Of a stretch of DNA of 64,000 nt, positions 9,887 through 21,546 are shown piece by piece (positions within the stretch are counted from its first letter, which is position 1; every line of letters starts with the position of its first letter). Origin of the DNA: Chlorella sorokiniana (taxonomy: Eukaryota; Chlorophyta; Trebouxiophyceae; Chlorellales; Chlorellaceae); assembly GCA_025917655.1 (NCBI GenBank), contig CP084614.1, positions 2,666,001-2,730,000 on the forward strand. Direction: 5' to 3'. A program made the translations under genes and the position numbers. Below the pieces are notes generated by a model, which saw only the letters and a program-made list of their open reading frames with translations, was not told where the DNA came from and made no database searches.

Positions 9887-10225
9887 CTACGTCTCCATGG
9901 GGGCCAGCCCATCCCCTGCCGCTGCTGCTGCCACCTCAGCCGCCGCAGGCGGCGATGGCTGCTGCTGCTGCTGCTGGTGCTGGTTGCCGCTCGGCGCCGT
10001 GGCCGGCGCGGCCTGCCGCCGCTGCAGCTGCTGCATGGCTGCCGCCATCTGCGCCGCCATCGCCGCCTGCGCTGCTGCCTGGGCCTGCAGCGCCTGATGC
10101 TGCCGCACGTGGGAGCAGCGGGGGCAGTGGTACACTCGGCTGCGCCCCTGGAAAACTCCTTGAAGGAGCCTGCAGGCCAGCGATGGCAAATGAAGGAAGT
10201 GAGCACAGGATGAATTTGCTTTGGG
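9887..10225 (-). pseudogene. 3' fragment of the zinc-ribbon gene (copy 2)
   Basis: Matches the last exon of the gene at 4812-6058, including VYHCPRCSHVRQHQALQ, the Gln/Ala tail and the terminal SPMET. The duplication stops near 10225, so the three upstream exons, including half of the zinc ligands, are absent. The first Cys of the CHCPRC motif is Tyr here. Confidence 0.75.
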
Positions 10226-10276
10226 GTGGGCAGGTGGCTGCAGGGTTTGGTCGTAGCAGCAGCAGCAGCGGCGGCT

Positions 10277-13200
10277 TCAGCAGGGCAAAGCATGAGCGGC
10301 CATAAGGGGGCCGGGGCCAGCAGGCAGCGCTCCTGCGCATCCTAGTCCCCCTGACTCCGCCGCCAGCTGGCACCCCAGCCACAACCCATCCCTCATATTG
10401 TTGTGCAGCTTTGCCGCCAGCCCGCCCTCCCAGCGGCCAGCTGCCAGAACCCAGCCCCAGCCGGTGCCGCCGCCGCCGCCGCCGCCGCGCGCACCCCGCG
10501 AGTGGCGCGCGTCACACGAGAAGTGCACCCAGCAGTCGCAGCAGTCGCAGGAGATCCAGTCGCTGGCGTGCTCGTCGCCGCGCCCGCAGATGCCGCAGCG
10601 GTCGCCCGTCACGTCCTCGGCGTGGGCCTGTGGGGAGAGTGGGTGTGTGGTGTGGTGTTTGTGGAAGGAAGGGGGTGAGGAGTAAGGGGAAAGCATGCTG
10701 GGGTGGTGGGGGATGTAGGCCAACAACATGCTGGTGTGTATTTGAGTGGGGTGAGGTTGGGGGAGGCGTGCTCAGATGACGTGGGGATGGCAGGTGGGCC
10801 GACGGGGCTGCTGCAAACTTTACACAGCGCCGGGTTGTGAACAGGGCTGGGCTGCATCTCAGTGCGCAAAGAACCCCGCAGCTGCCGGCCCTAACGCACA
10901 AACAAGGCAGAAGGCCCCCACCTGCTCGTAGTCCAGCAGGAAGACCTGGTAGTGGCGCTTGAGCGCGTTGCCCACCCCCGTCATCTTGTGGCCCGCCGTG
11001 AAGTTGCGCATGCGCGGGAACACCTGCGGCACAGCGGTGCACATGGCAGGGGGCGGTACAGGGAAAGGGATGTGCGGAGGGTGCTGAAGGTTGTGCGGTG
11101 CTGAGAGCAATGCGGGTGGTACACGCAGGCGCCAGGAAGCGGGCCTGCCCAGCAACCAGGGCATGGCAGGGGAGGCCCAAGAAGCGGCAGGACGGCGCTG
11201 CGCCGCCGCACTAAACAACCTCCCCGCCTTGTAGGGGCCCACGCTCACCTGCCCCTTCCAGTTGATGCCGTTGCCCACCTTGTAGCCGCCGCGGCTGCAC
11301 ACCTCCCTGCGGACCACACACAGCGGCGGCCGCAGCGGCACAGGGAGGTGTTGGAGGTGCAGCGACCAATAAGCCGCGCACAGGAGCGGCAGGGGCAGGG
11401 TGCAGGGTGCAGAGGTGGGGTGGGGAGCAGGGGGGCAAGAGTGGCAAGCCAATCCGCAGCAGGTGGCAGCCACGGTGTGCAAGGTGTTGCCGCGCTAGCC
11501 AGGACCACAAAGACTGCAGCGGTGCCATGCGGGGCAGCGCGGTACCGCCCACCGGTACAGGTTGAACAGGTCCAGGCGGCCGCCGTTCAGGATGGCCTCC
11601 GGGAAGGTCTTGGGGTCTATCTGGCGTCCCTGCTCTCAGCGGGGGTGGGCACACAGAGAAGCGTAGTTAAGAAAGGTTATGAGAGAGTCCAAGCAAAGCT
11701 CTCCTCGGGAGGGGTCAGGAAAGAAAGGAAGGAGCATAGCGAGTGCAAGCGAGGGATTCCTTGCGCACGAGTGTGGGGGCGGCTGGACAGGGCTGCCCCG
11801 AGAGGGTGCACCCGTCGCACTTGCCGCCGGCCCGTCGTGCCGCCGCACCCTTGCGCCCGCCCTGCCCTCAGGCCGCAGCTGCCCCGCCCACCTGTCTCTC
11901 CGTCAGGAAGGCGATGAGGTCGGCGTAGAACTGCTCCTCGGAGCAGAAGGCCAGCGGGGGCGGGAGGACCTGCAGGCGTGAACAGAGCAAGGGTGTGTGT
12001 GTGTGCGTGTGTATGCATTATATGCCCACAAACACCACCACGCACACACTGCACAGCACATGCACACGCTGCACAGCAAACTCACATAGCGTGCACACAC
12101 AGACACACGCACACACACACAAGGCCCGCTCACTTCCAGGGAGAGGGTGAGCCGCCCACCGCCACCTGCTGCACCAGCGCCAGCCGCTGCTCCTCCTGCA
12201 GCGCAGCCTGCGCCGTGGTGTAGCCCTGCTGCTGCTGCTGCTGCTGCTGCTGGGGTACGGGGTGGGGAGGTGCGAGGGCGCAGCGCCAGCCTGGTCTGGA
12301 GGGCTGGCGGCGGCCGCGTCTGCGCCGCCAGCAGGGCTTCCGCTGGCAGCCCTCAAGGCCCCGCGCTGGCCAGCCCCGCGCTGTCGCCGCTGCCAGCCTC
12401 CAGCAGCGCGCTGCTGGCGCCGAGGGCTGGGCTGGCGGAAGGGCGCGGCGGCAGCGGCGGCTTTGCGTCGATGGGCCTGAGGGCATCGCTCGCCGCCCGG
12501 AGCCCGCCCGGCCCATGATGGTTGGCAGCTGCGGCGCCGTGGCCTGCGCGGGGTGCCGGGCGGGAGGGAGCAGTGGATAAGCACGCTGCACGCGTTTTCC
12601 CTGGCTCTCCGCCACGCTATCTGCCCAACCGGTCTGGTGGCAACCTTCCCGCACTCGCTCAACCACCGTCCCATCGACAAACGACCCCAGCAGCCCTCTC
12701 CACACCCACACCCACACCCCCACACAGACACATGCACCGGTCCATTGCGCCCCCACCTGCGCCTTGTCGGGGTCGTTCTGCGTCACCACGGCGGTTATGC
12801 GGGCGGCGTCTTCAGCGGTCCACCCAGCGACCGGGGTGGCCGACACGGAAGCCAGACCCAGAAGCACCAGCGGGCGGCAGCTGGGCTCCTGCGGCGGCGG
12901 AAGGAGGAGTGCGGAGCGACGTCGGCGCGCAGGCTTTTCTCAGATGAGCTCTTGAAATAGGTTGGGTGGGTTGCATGCATTGGGATCGCGGGCCCAGGGG
13001 GCGGGCTTGCCCTGCGCAAAGCTGCTGCCATGCAGGAGAGGCCCGCAGCCGCCGGTTGCTGACTCCCATGCACGGCATCTTGGCAAAGAGAAGCGCCGCT
13101 GCTGCATGCCAGACTGCACAGCGAGGTTTTACCCTCCCTCCCCGGCCCCACCTGCGCCAGCATTTTCAGCAGCTGCACACACCACACCGACGTCACCGCC

Positions 13201-15732
13201 AGCCCCTCCACCACGGGCGCCCCGCCCGCCACCGTGGGCGCCGCACGCGCGGCTGGCGGCGCCGCCCGGCGGCGGCAGCTTCAGCTGCAGCGTGTGAGCG
13301 TCGGCGGTGAGGGCCTGGCGCAGCGCATGCTGCACGACGCCCTGCTATGTAGCGGGGATAGGGGTGGATGGGGTGGTGGTGGACGGGTGGAGGGGGTCGG
13401 GGGGGTGGTGGATGGGTGGTGGGGGTCGGGGTCGGGGGGGTCGGGGGGGCGCGCGCGGCGCAGGGGTGTGGAGGGCGGGATGGAGGGGCCCGACGTGAGC
13501 TCCAGTCCCGTCGCCCGCAAAAACCACGCAAGCAGGGCAGCGCATCTTGGCGCCAGGCAGACCAGCTCGCTGCCCCACTGCTGCTGCTACTGGCTGCCCC
13601 ACCTTACCGCAAACCCCTGCTGGGCTGCCAGGTTGGGCCACTCGCGAGCTGCTGCCGCCGCAAAGGCCTCCAAGCCCCGCCACCAAACGAAACACACACG
13701 CGTACCCGCACACACTGCTCCTGCCCCAGGCGCCCCACACACCTGGTTTTTGAGCAACGCCGAGGCCCCCCAGCGTGACAGTGCAGCGCGCGCCGCCCGC
13801 GGAGCGCACGTCGCAGCGCACGGCGGCCGACCCCGCCGGCATGTGGGAGGGCGGCCGCTCCGCGGAGGAGACGGCGGTGACGTCCAGCCGCCGCACCTGG
13901 GCCGCCAGCAGCGCGCGCAGCGACTCGCCAAAGAACCTGCGTTCCGGGCGGTTGAGACGGCGGCACAGCGTCTACCTCCCCACCTCTGCTGCACTACTCC
14001 GTGTTCCCGATCCAAGCTGGCACCGCTTTGCGAGCGCAGGCATGGCTGCCGCGCAGCGGCCAGAGCAGGGCGGCGGGGGCGCAGTGCAAGCGGGGCGCTG
14101 GCAGGGGGCAGCAGCTGCCGGGCAGCTGCAGAGCAGACCGCCCAGAGAGCTGCAGCACAGGGGGCCACAGATGCAGGCTGCCAAGAAAGAACTGGTCTTC
14201 CGTGCCCGGCATCCCACCCACCTCAGGTTGTGCGGGTTGATCATGGGCGCAATCCCCGCCTGCAGCAGGCGCATCTCGGCGTTGGGGGCCAGCAGCCGCA
14301 GCGAGTCATAGCCTGGAAATGCCGCCACCACCCCGGCAGACAGGTCCACGCCCGCGGCCTCCAGCGGCGGCACTGTCGCGTTGTTGGGCAGCGGCGGCGG
14401 CGCAGCGTCGCCCAGCAGCGCCGGCAGGTGGGGCTCGGATGCGGGCGCGTCGGCGGGGCGCCGGGCGGCGGCGGCAGCGTGGCGTGCGCACGAGTGAAGT
14501 GCGCCGCAGTCACGTAAGCCTGCGGCGGGCAGCGGCGGGCGCAGACCGTGAGGTGGCCACCGACCCGCCCACAGCATTGCTGCAGCTGCACAGCGCCTCC
14601 CTGCTGCTGCGCCTCTCGCCCCGCCGGGACCTGGCAGCCGCCGCTGGCCGTCAGCCTGCCCCATCCCTCACCCAGCGGGGTGGGGGCGGGAGGGAACGGG
14701 GGAAGCACTGTCCCCACTTCAACCCATCCCCCTCCTCTGCCTGCACCCCACCCTGCCACAAGCTGCTCCCCGACAAGCCGCAAAGGCGCCCACCTCTGGC
14801 ACCGAGGCGTGCGGGTCCCGCAGCAGCCCAAAGAAGCAGTGGGCAAAGTCGAGCGCGGGCAGGACGGGGGGCGGCGGCGCCGAGGGCCACGCAACGACGG
14901 CCCGCGCCGCGCCGCCCGCAGCAGTGCGTCCCCCCGCCGCCGCGCGCCCGCACAGTCCAGGAACGCTCCTTCCAGCTCCAGCCCCTGAAACGCATCCACG
15001 AACTGCCGCTCGGCGTCTGGTCGAGGGTTGCCTGCGCAGGGGAATCGCATGAGCCAGGGGCCGCGCCGGCAATCAGATTCAGTGCACGGGGCATAGCAAG
15101 CGGTTTGACCGAAAGAAAGAGGACAGGAGTCCGGTAGGGCAGCCCGACATGCATGGATGCAGGCTGAGACATGATAAAAAAACCGCCACACGTCAGCTGT
15201 CAGCACCCACCTTCCTCGCCGAAAAACTGCGGCAGCGGCTGCAGCGCCGCCGACTGGAGCTCGTTCTTTGAGGCTGTCGTGCCGGCGGTGACATAGAGCA
15301 AGGTGGGCCGCCAGGCCTGGGCAGCCTCAGCCAGTTCGGCCAGCGAAGCGTTTCGCAACACCTTGATCTGAGTGCAGAAGGGGCGAACGGCCAGGAGGGT
15401 TGACTCGTGCAGCGGCATAAACTGCTCAAAACTCACGAAGCAAGCCATTGCATGATCAATTATCCGCAAGGATGGCGGGACACGCAGGCAGCGGCGCTGC
15501 CCGAGAGTTGGGCCGGCAGCCGGCAGCGCTGTCGACCCGGCGCCGCTGCACTCGTGCGCACAGTAGTCCGTCTTACCTCTGCTGCGCCTTTTGGTAGGCC
15601 GACCAACTCGTGCAAAGGTCCCAGGTCCTGCTGATCGGTCTCCAGCACCGCATCGGGGGTCGGCCCGTTCACTATGGCTAGGACCCGCAGCGTGCGGGCG
15701 GGTTGGCTCCGCTCAGGTGTTCCCTTGTCCAT
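10277..15732 (-). CDS. ARID4: ARID4-like chromatin protein (ARID domain plus PHD finger)
   Basis: About 13 minus-strand exons: 15577-15732 (start MDKGTPERSQPARTL), 15211-15496, 14794-15031, 14222-14520, 13743-13936, 13152-13341, 12757-12888, 12134-12543, 11892-11969, 11553-11629, 11249-11306, 10922-11023 and 10277-10627. Exons at 11969-10922 join as FYADLIAFLTERQ, IDPKTFPEAILNGG, VCSRGGYKVGNGINWKGQ and VFPRMRNFTAGHKMTGVG, which is an ARID/BRIGHT DNA-binding domain. The last exon gives CGICGRGDEHASDWISCD, a PHD finger. The N-terminal half (FMPLHESTLLAVRP, DFAHCFFGLLRDPHASVPE) resembles, from memory, the plant ARID4 head region. A polyQ run lies at 12228-12252. Frame slips are needed near 14915, 14455 and 13250, and the frame of exon 8 is uncertain. 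Likely role: nuclear chromatin regulator. Confidence 0.82.
12228..12252. repeat. CTG/CAG run encoding poly-Gln in the ARID4-like gene
   Basis: Eight to nine ctg triplets on the plus strand give nine Gln on the minus strand, just before GYTTAQAALQEEQRLALV. Confidence 0.85.
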
Positions 15733-16483
15733 GGGTAACTGTCGGAAGCACCGCTGACAAAGGGAGCAGCAAGCTGTCCCTGCAGCCCAAGAAGCAAAGG
15801 TTGCAGGGCTTCTTTGTGCCTTGGCGGGCAATCAAAGGGGTCAGGTGTTGTGCAAGATGCCGGGAAACACGCCGCATGGTGGTGGGAGGGCAGGAGGAGG
15901 CCGCAAATGGCTGGACATGCTGGCAAGGATGGCAGCATGCGGATGGGGCATTGGCTGCACGCTGCCGTGCATTGCTATTTCGCACGTGTAGCTGCTCGTC
16001 CTGGGGTCTCGGATTCGCGCCTGTGAAGCCCTGCTGGCTTGCTCGAAGGCTCACCCTCTGTTGCATGGCCGGCTGTGCCGCTGCAGCACTTTCGGGAGCT
16101 TGCGATTAACCCGATTTTCATTCGAGCCGGTAGGGTGCATTTGCGGGCGCCATGAAGAAGCAGGACACAAAGACCTCGCCGCCCGTGAAGGTGGTGGGCT
16201 TCAGGGTGGAGGGCGCCACACCGTCTCCCCGTGACAGCGCCCTAGCAGACGCGGCGGACGCCATCAACACCCTGACGGGCAGCCCGTCGCCAGTCATCAT
16301 CCCGCCAGCCTTCACGGTGCGCAGCTGCCGCCTGCAGTTTGGACCGCGCCCCACCGCGTTCATTGGGCGCGTTCACTGCTGTTTCCTGCTGCGCGCGCGT
16401 CTTCCATCCGTAGATTGAGATAACTACAAACGCGTGCGCCGGCGCGCTGCAGGCCGCGCCCGGGAGGCGACTCAACTCCCAGG
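15733..16483. promoter_or_regulatory. Divergent interval between ARID4-like and eIF2B delta genes
   Basis: A 751 bp head-to-head region. A plus-strand frame at 16152-16310 (MKKQDTKTSPPVKVVGFRVE...) has coding-like composition and a possible donor at about 16316. It could be a 5' exon of the eIF2B delta transcript or an upstream ORF. Otherwise no feature is supported. Confidence 0.4.
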
Positions 16484-19400
16484 ATGCAGCCGGTCGCGGC
16501 CTCCTCGCCGCCGAGCGTCTCCTCCAGCGGCCCTTTCCAGCTGGACATGGGGGATGAAGCCGCTGCCGCCGGCCTGCCGCCGATTCGCACCGACGCAGCG
16601 CAGGGCCTGGATCGGGACGCGTTTGCGCAGGGTGAGCGGCAGCGGCAGCAGCTGCCCTGTGCGAGTGCGGCGCAGCGGCGCCGCCGGACGCTTGCTCGCC
16701 TTGCCGGCAGGTCCCTTCCGCTGTAGCTGAGGTTGCCTGCTGCAGCCCTGGCATGCAGCCTCGGCCGCTGTGTAATGAGATTCTCGATGACCGCAATGCC
16801 ATGCCGCCCTGCCCCCAAATTGCCCCGCAGAGCGCACGCCCACCAAGGCGCAGGCGGCAGCGTCGCCGCACGCGGGCGGTGGCGGCCGACCGCTGCCGCT
16901 GACGCCCGTGGGCACCTCTGCCCCAGCGGAGCTCGGCGGCCCCTTTGCTGGTGCAGCGGCTGATTCGCCGCGCGTGATGCAGGCGCCGTTGGCGGAGCCC
17001 GCGCCGTCGGCGCCGCCCACGCTGCCAGCGGCGGCGCCAACGCCGGCGCAGCCTGCAGTCACCTCTCCCAGGCGGCAGCAGGCAGCGGCGGCGCCGCAGG
17101 CGCCGCCCCGGCTGCCGGAGGGGCGGCGGCAGCGGCGGGCGGCGGCGAGGGCGGGGCGGCGAGGGGGCCGCCGCCGGGCGAGGGTGGAAAGAAGCCTTTG
17201 AAGGAGATGACCAAAGCGGAGCGGCGGGCGCTGCAGGAGGCGCAGCGCGCGGCCAAGGCAGCGGCCAAGGCAGGCGGGGGGCGGCGGCGCGGGCGGCGTT
17301 GCGGGCGGCGGCGGCGCCGGCAAGGACGCCGCAGGCAAGGGCCTGCAGAAAAGCGGCAGCTCCTCCAGCCTGGCGCGCCAGCCGGGCGCGCCCAGCCGCC
17401 AGGTCAGCAGCGTGAGCCAGGAGGCGCGCACCGGCGGCGGCGACGCCTCGGCGCGCGGCGGGCGGCAGGCGGGCGGGGCGGCCGCGCGCGGGCGCCAAGG
17501 CTGCGGCTGCTGCGGTGGTGGCCGCGCCGCCTCCTCCCCCGCCAAGTCGGCGGAAATGTTTGCGCACCTGCCACAGCCGCGCGGCGTCACCCTGCACAGC
17601 GTTGCGGCGGCACGGGGCCCGCCAGGTGAGCTCGACCGCTGCCCTTGCGCCTGCGCCACTCCCCGCTGCACCCCACCCGCAGCGGCACTCCTAATCGGCT
17701 GCGTTGCCTGTTGCATTTTCCCTGGCCGCCCTCCGGTCTGGCTGACCCATCGCGCAGCCAGCTTGCCAGCCCCCCCCGGGTTTCCCCCTCCCCCTTTGGC
17801 TGGGGTCTTGCCCGCTCCCACCCACCCATTCACCCTGTCTAACCAGCCCACCCCCTGGCTGGGGTCTTGCCCGCTCCCACCCACCCACCCACCCCCTCTG
17901 AGTAGACCACCCCCTTCCCCGGGTGCAGTGCCCATGGCCGCAGTCAAGCTGGGGCTACGCTACGCCGACGGCTCGGTGCGGGGGCCAACGCGCGCTGCAT
18001 CGCCATGCTGCAGACCTTTGTGCAGTGCATCCAGGTGAGGGTCCACACAAGCCCCCCAAAGCCCCCTGGGGCAGCGGAGCACTGCGATGCTGCTTATCAG
18101 CGCCCTTGGGCATCCACACACATACACACCTCACCCCCACCTCTCTCACTCGCCCCGCTTAACCCCCGGTGATACACTCACTCCCCACAGGAGTTCCGCA
18201 CCCCACCCGGCCGCGAGTTTGCCAAGGAGTTTTCCCCGCCTTAAACAACATCATCAACTTCCTGGTGAGCAGCGGCCGGCTGGGTGGGCGGGCGACGCGT
18301 GCATGTGCGGTAGGGGTGGCGCAGGATGCTGCTGGCACAGGCTGCGCAAGCAGCAAGGCTGGCGCTGTGCCTGCCTCGGTCAGCTCGCTCGGCTGCCATG
18401 CCAGCAGTGCTGTGACAGTGCAGTTGTTTTGTCACTACGCTGGGTGGTTGAGACCCCCTCTCCCCCCCCCCCACACACACACACATACATTCCGCTCACC
18501 CACACCCACACAGGTCTCCTGCCGGCCCCTGTCCATCTCCATGGGCAACGCCATCAAGTGCGTCAAGGCGTGGCTGGAGAAGATGAAGCTGCAGCCGCCG
18601 CCCTCGGAGCAGCAGGTGGGCTGCTGGGTGGTGTGTGTTGGTGTGTGTGTGTGTGTGGGGGCTCCGGGAGGTGCGAGCACGGTGCCGCTTCTTGCTCCGG
18701 CTGTGTGCTGGAAGCCGCCGGCAGGGTGCTGCATTTTGCGGCAGGGTGCTACGCCATTCGCTGTGTTCAGCAGCCCTGGATTGCTTGCCACTGGCATCTC
18801 TTGTGTACCGCTTTGGCATGCTGATGTACCGCCGCACTGCCGTACCGCAGGCCAAGGACGAGCTGGTGGAGCGCATCAGCGATTACCTGGAGCAGAAGAT
18901 TCGGTTTGCCGACCGCATGCTGGTGAAGCACGGCATCGAGAAGATTCAGGTGGGCGCATGCTCCAGCCGCGCTTTGCGCTCCACAGCTCGGTCCCCCCCA
19001 CTCCCCAGCTTGCGTGCTCTGCCCCAGGGGCCTACCTTCTGCCTTTTTCACCCCCCCTCTCCTGCCTGCGCTCCACAGGACGGCGACTCCATCCTCACCT
19101 ACGCCTACTCCTCGGTGGTGGCCGCCACGCTGCTGGCGGCGCACAAGGTGCGGCGGGTGCTCGGGCGGCGCCGGAGCTGCAGCGGCCTCTGGGCCTGTGC
19201 TGCCACTGCATGCCTGTGGCATTCTGCGAGGACTGCCCGCCCGCGTCGCCACCCCCTTCCTTCTCCTGCATCACCGCCTTGCTTCCCGCCCCCCTGCTGG
19301 GGCTGCTCTCCTGGCTCTGTTCATAGCTCGTAAGGAAGCTTTCATAGCTACATCTGCTATAAAAAACATCATTAGCTGCCTGCCTCCCCTCCGATCCCCC

Positions 19401-20933
19401 CGCACCCTGCCTCGTCGCAGGCGGGCAAGCGCTTTGACGTGGTGGTGGTGGACTCGCGGCCGCTGTTCGAGGGGCGGCGCATGCTGACCACGCTGCTGGA
19501 GGCGGGCATCACGTGCGAGTACTGCCACCTGGGGGCCCTCTCCTACGAGATCACCGAGGTGGACAAGGTGGGGCCATCTTGCTAGTGGTTGTGGGAGGGG
19601 AGGGGCGGGGCTGCCAGCTGGTGGGCAGGAGGCGGAGGGAGGGCCCGGCTGCAAGCTAGGGAGGACGGGCTGGGTGTCGGGGGCAACTGGGCAAAAGTAG
19701 AGGAAATGAGCCAAGGAATCTGTTTTTGGTCTGTGCCTGTGCGGTGGTGGTGAGGCCTGTGCGAGTGACGGGGGCTTGGGGGCTACAGCGCACACATACA
19801 CACGCCCAACTCACGCACGCAGCCCCCGTTCATCTCCCCCCAGGTCTTCCTGGGAGCGGGGTCGGTGCTGTCCAACGGCGCGGTGCTGTCCCGGGTGGGG
19901 TCCGCCGCCGTGGCGCTCATGGCGGCCGCGCAGCGCGTGCCAGGTGAGGGCGGCGCCCGCTTGGCGACGCCGCGGCTGAGGCTGCCTGGGGGAGCAGCGC
20001 CAGAGCTGCTGCAGCTGCTGCTCGCGGGGCCCGACAGCCCAGCGTTTGGAGGCGGGGCTTGGGGCAGAGGCCAGCAGGCCAGCACCTGTGTGTTGTTAAA
20101 CAAGGTGAGCGCCTGAATGTGAGAATGAGCGCCTGGCTGTGACGTCCAGCGAGCGCCGCTGCTGCCCTCCCGCTGCAGTGCTGGTGTGCTGCGAGACGTA
20201 CAAGTTCCACGAGCGGGTGCAGCTGGACTCCATCACCCACAACGAGCTGTGGCACGCAGCGGGGCTGGCGCACGTGAGTGCCGACGATGGCGGCAACAGC
20301 TGCCTGGCTGCCGGCTGACGCTGGCAGCGGGGGTGGGCAAATGTTGTCCAGAGGGGGCAGTGGTTGAGGGAGGCAGGCCTCTGCGCATGCGCTGGCTGGG
20401 CGGCAGGTTGTGACTGGCGCTTGGTTGTGTCCATGGTCCGCAGGTCCAGGACCGACCCGACGTGCCCGACATGGTCAACTGGCAGGAGAACGAAAAGGTG
20501 CGCGTGCTGCCCATAACCACGCTTCTTTCCTCATACCCAGCCTCCCTGCGTGCTCTCTGCCGCCCCGAGCAAGCGCCGCTCACAGCGATGGCCCTCCTGG
20601 AAGCAGCGCTGGCCTGAAGGATGTCCTGTGCACGCTCAGACGTGCTGTTGCTCTCGACCAGGACAACGGCGTGCCCGCTGCCCTGCCTCCGGCCTGTCTG
20701 GCATCCTCCACATGCCCAGCAGCACCACAGCACCACCCCCGCATCCACCTTCTTGTTCTCACGCCCGCGTCATTTCGTGTGCTCCTCTCGTTGAAGGTGC
20801 ACCTCCTCAACCTGGCCTATGACCTGCTGCCCGCCGACTTTGTGACGGTGGTGGTGACGGAAATGGGCGCCGTCCCGCCACCAGCGTTGCCGTCATCCTG
20901 CGCGAAGCCCAACGCGACTCGGCGCTGCTGTGA
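16484..20933 (+). CDS. EIF2B4: Translation initiation factor eIF2B subunit delta
   Basis: Delta subunit of the eIF2B guanine-nucleotide exchange complex, which reloads eIF2 with GTP in the cytosol. Twelve exons: 16484-16631, 16831-17625, 17929-18034, 18191-18264, 18514-18615, 18851-18949, 19079-19147, 19421-19567, 19844-19943, 20178-20273, 20444-20497 and 20797-20933. The low-complexity N-terminal arm contains the family-typical TKAERRALQEAQRAAKAA. The C-terminal Rossmann-like half carries NARCIAMLQTF, LVKHGIEKIQDGDSILTY, VVVVDSRPLFEGRRML, FLGAGSVLSNGAVLSRVG and YKFHERVQLDSI. Total length is about 640 residues, near the plant size. Three conserved places need one extra base: near 17983 (GANARC), the C run at 18234-18237 (FSPALNN) and near 20880 (VPPTSVAVILRE). 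I read these as consensus errors in an essential gene. Confidence 0.93.
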
Positions 20934-21546
20934 GGAGCGCGGTGGTGCGGCGTTGCAGTAGTGCGGCGCCCGGCTGGCCATGACAGCCGCCCAGGCGGAG
21001 CCGGATGTTGTGGCGACGCCGACTGGCGGCGAGGCCGGGCGTTTCTGCTGTCGCATGGCTCTTCTGTGGCAGCAGCAGCTGTAACGTCATTGCTCTTGGC
21101 GCTGCAGTGGGGGCGCTGCCAAGTCTGCCTGCGCTGGAACCGCACCGTTCAGGGCATGGCCTTCTGCTGTAGATCGGTGCAGCAGCCTGCACAGTCCTTG
21201 CACAAGCCAGTCAAGTTTGTTTTCGCCGGTTTACGCGCTTACTGGCAGCAGCTGCTCAACACGACCGCTGCCCGACATAGATCGACCGACACAGATTGCA
21301 GATTGGCGGCAGCACTGGTGCCCACTTCTTGCCGGTTGTGACTGATGGCGGCGCTGAATTGCATGCAAGCGCCTCAGCACAACGTTTGAGAGTAGGAACC
21401 TAAAACAACCGCTTCAAAGTGCCCAGCACAGCAGGCACCCTTCTTCCTCCTGCCGCTGCCGGCACCCGACCGGCCTTGCTTCGCTGCCCTCATCTACATT
21501 GCATCTTGACCGTCATCCCCATCTCGTACTCGGGCGGCGGGGGGAC
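20934..21546. other. Intergenic region after eIF2B delta
   Basis: A 613 bp same-strand spacer between the eIF2B delta stop and the ATG of the secreted-protein gene. It holds a TGTAA at 21080-21084. No other gene or RNA could be supported. Confidence 0.5.
21080..21084 (+). terminator. Candidate poly(A) signal TGTAA for eIF2B delta
   Basis: TGTAA, the usual green-algal polyadenylation signal, lies about 147 bases after the stop at 20933. Position and strand fit; a five-base motif is weak evidence by itself. Confidence 0.4.

Larger units (their letters stand above)
6443..10225. repeat. Tandem duplication, copy 2 (internally deleted, right-truncated)
   Basis: Direct copy of 1-5157. Relative to copy 1 it lacks about 1748-3156; the junction is near 8255. 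It carries a small expansion of a 33 bp unit near 7803-7880, many point differences and several one-base indels. It ends near 10225, within the match to the third gene, just outside the 3' end of the unrelated ARID4-like gene. Both divergent gene heads and the promoter between them are gone from this copy. Confidence 0.93.

Noticed and set aside
16152-16418. Separate small gene upstream of eIF2B delta
   Set aside because: The first 50 codons look coding, but the frame then runs into unlike sequence past a donor-like site. A 5' exon or upstream ORF of eIF2B delta is as likely, so it was noted under the promoter region only.
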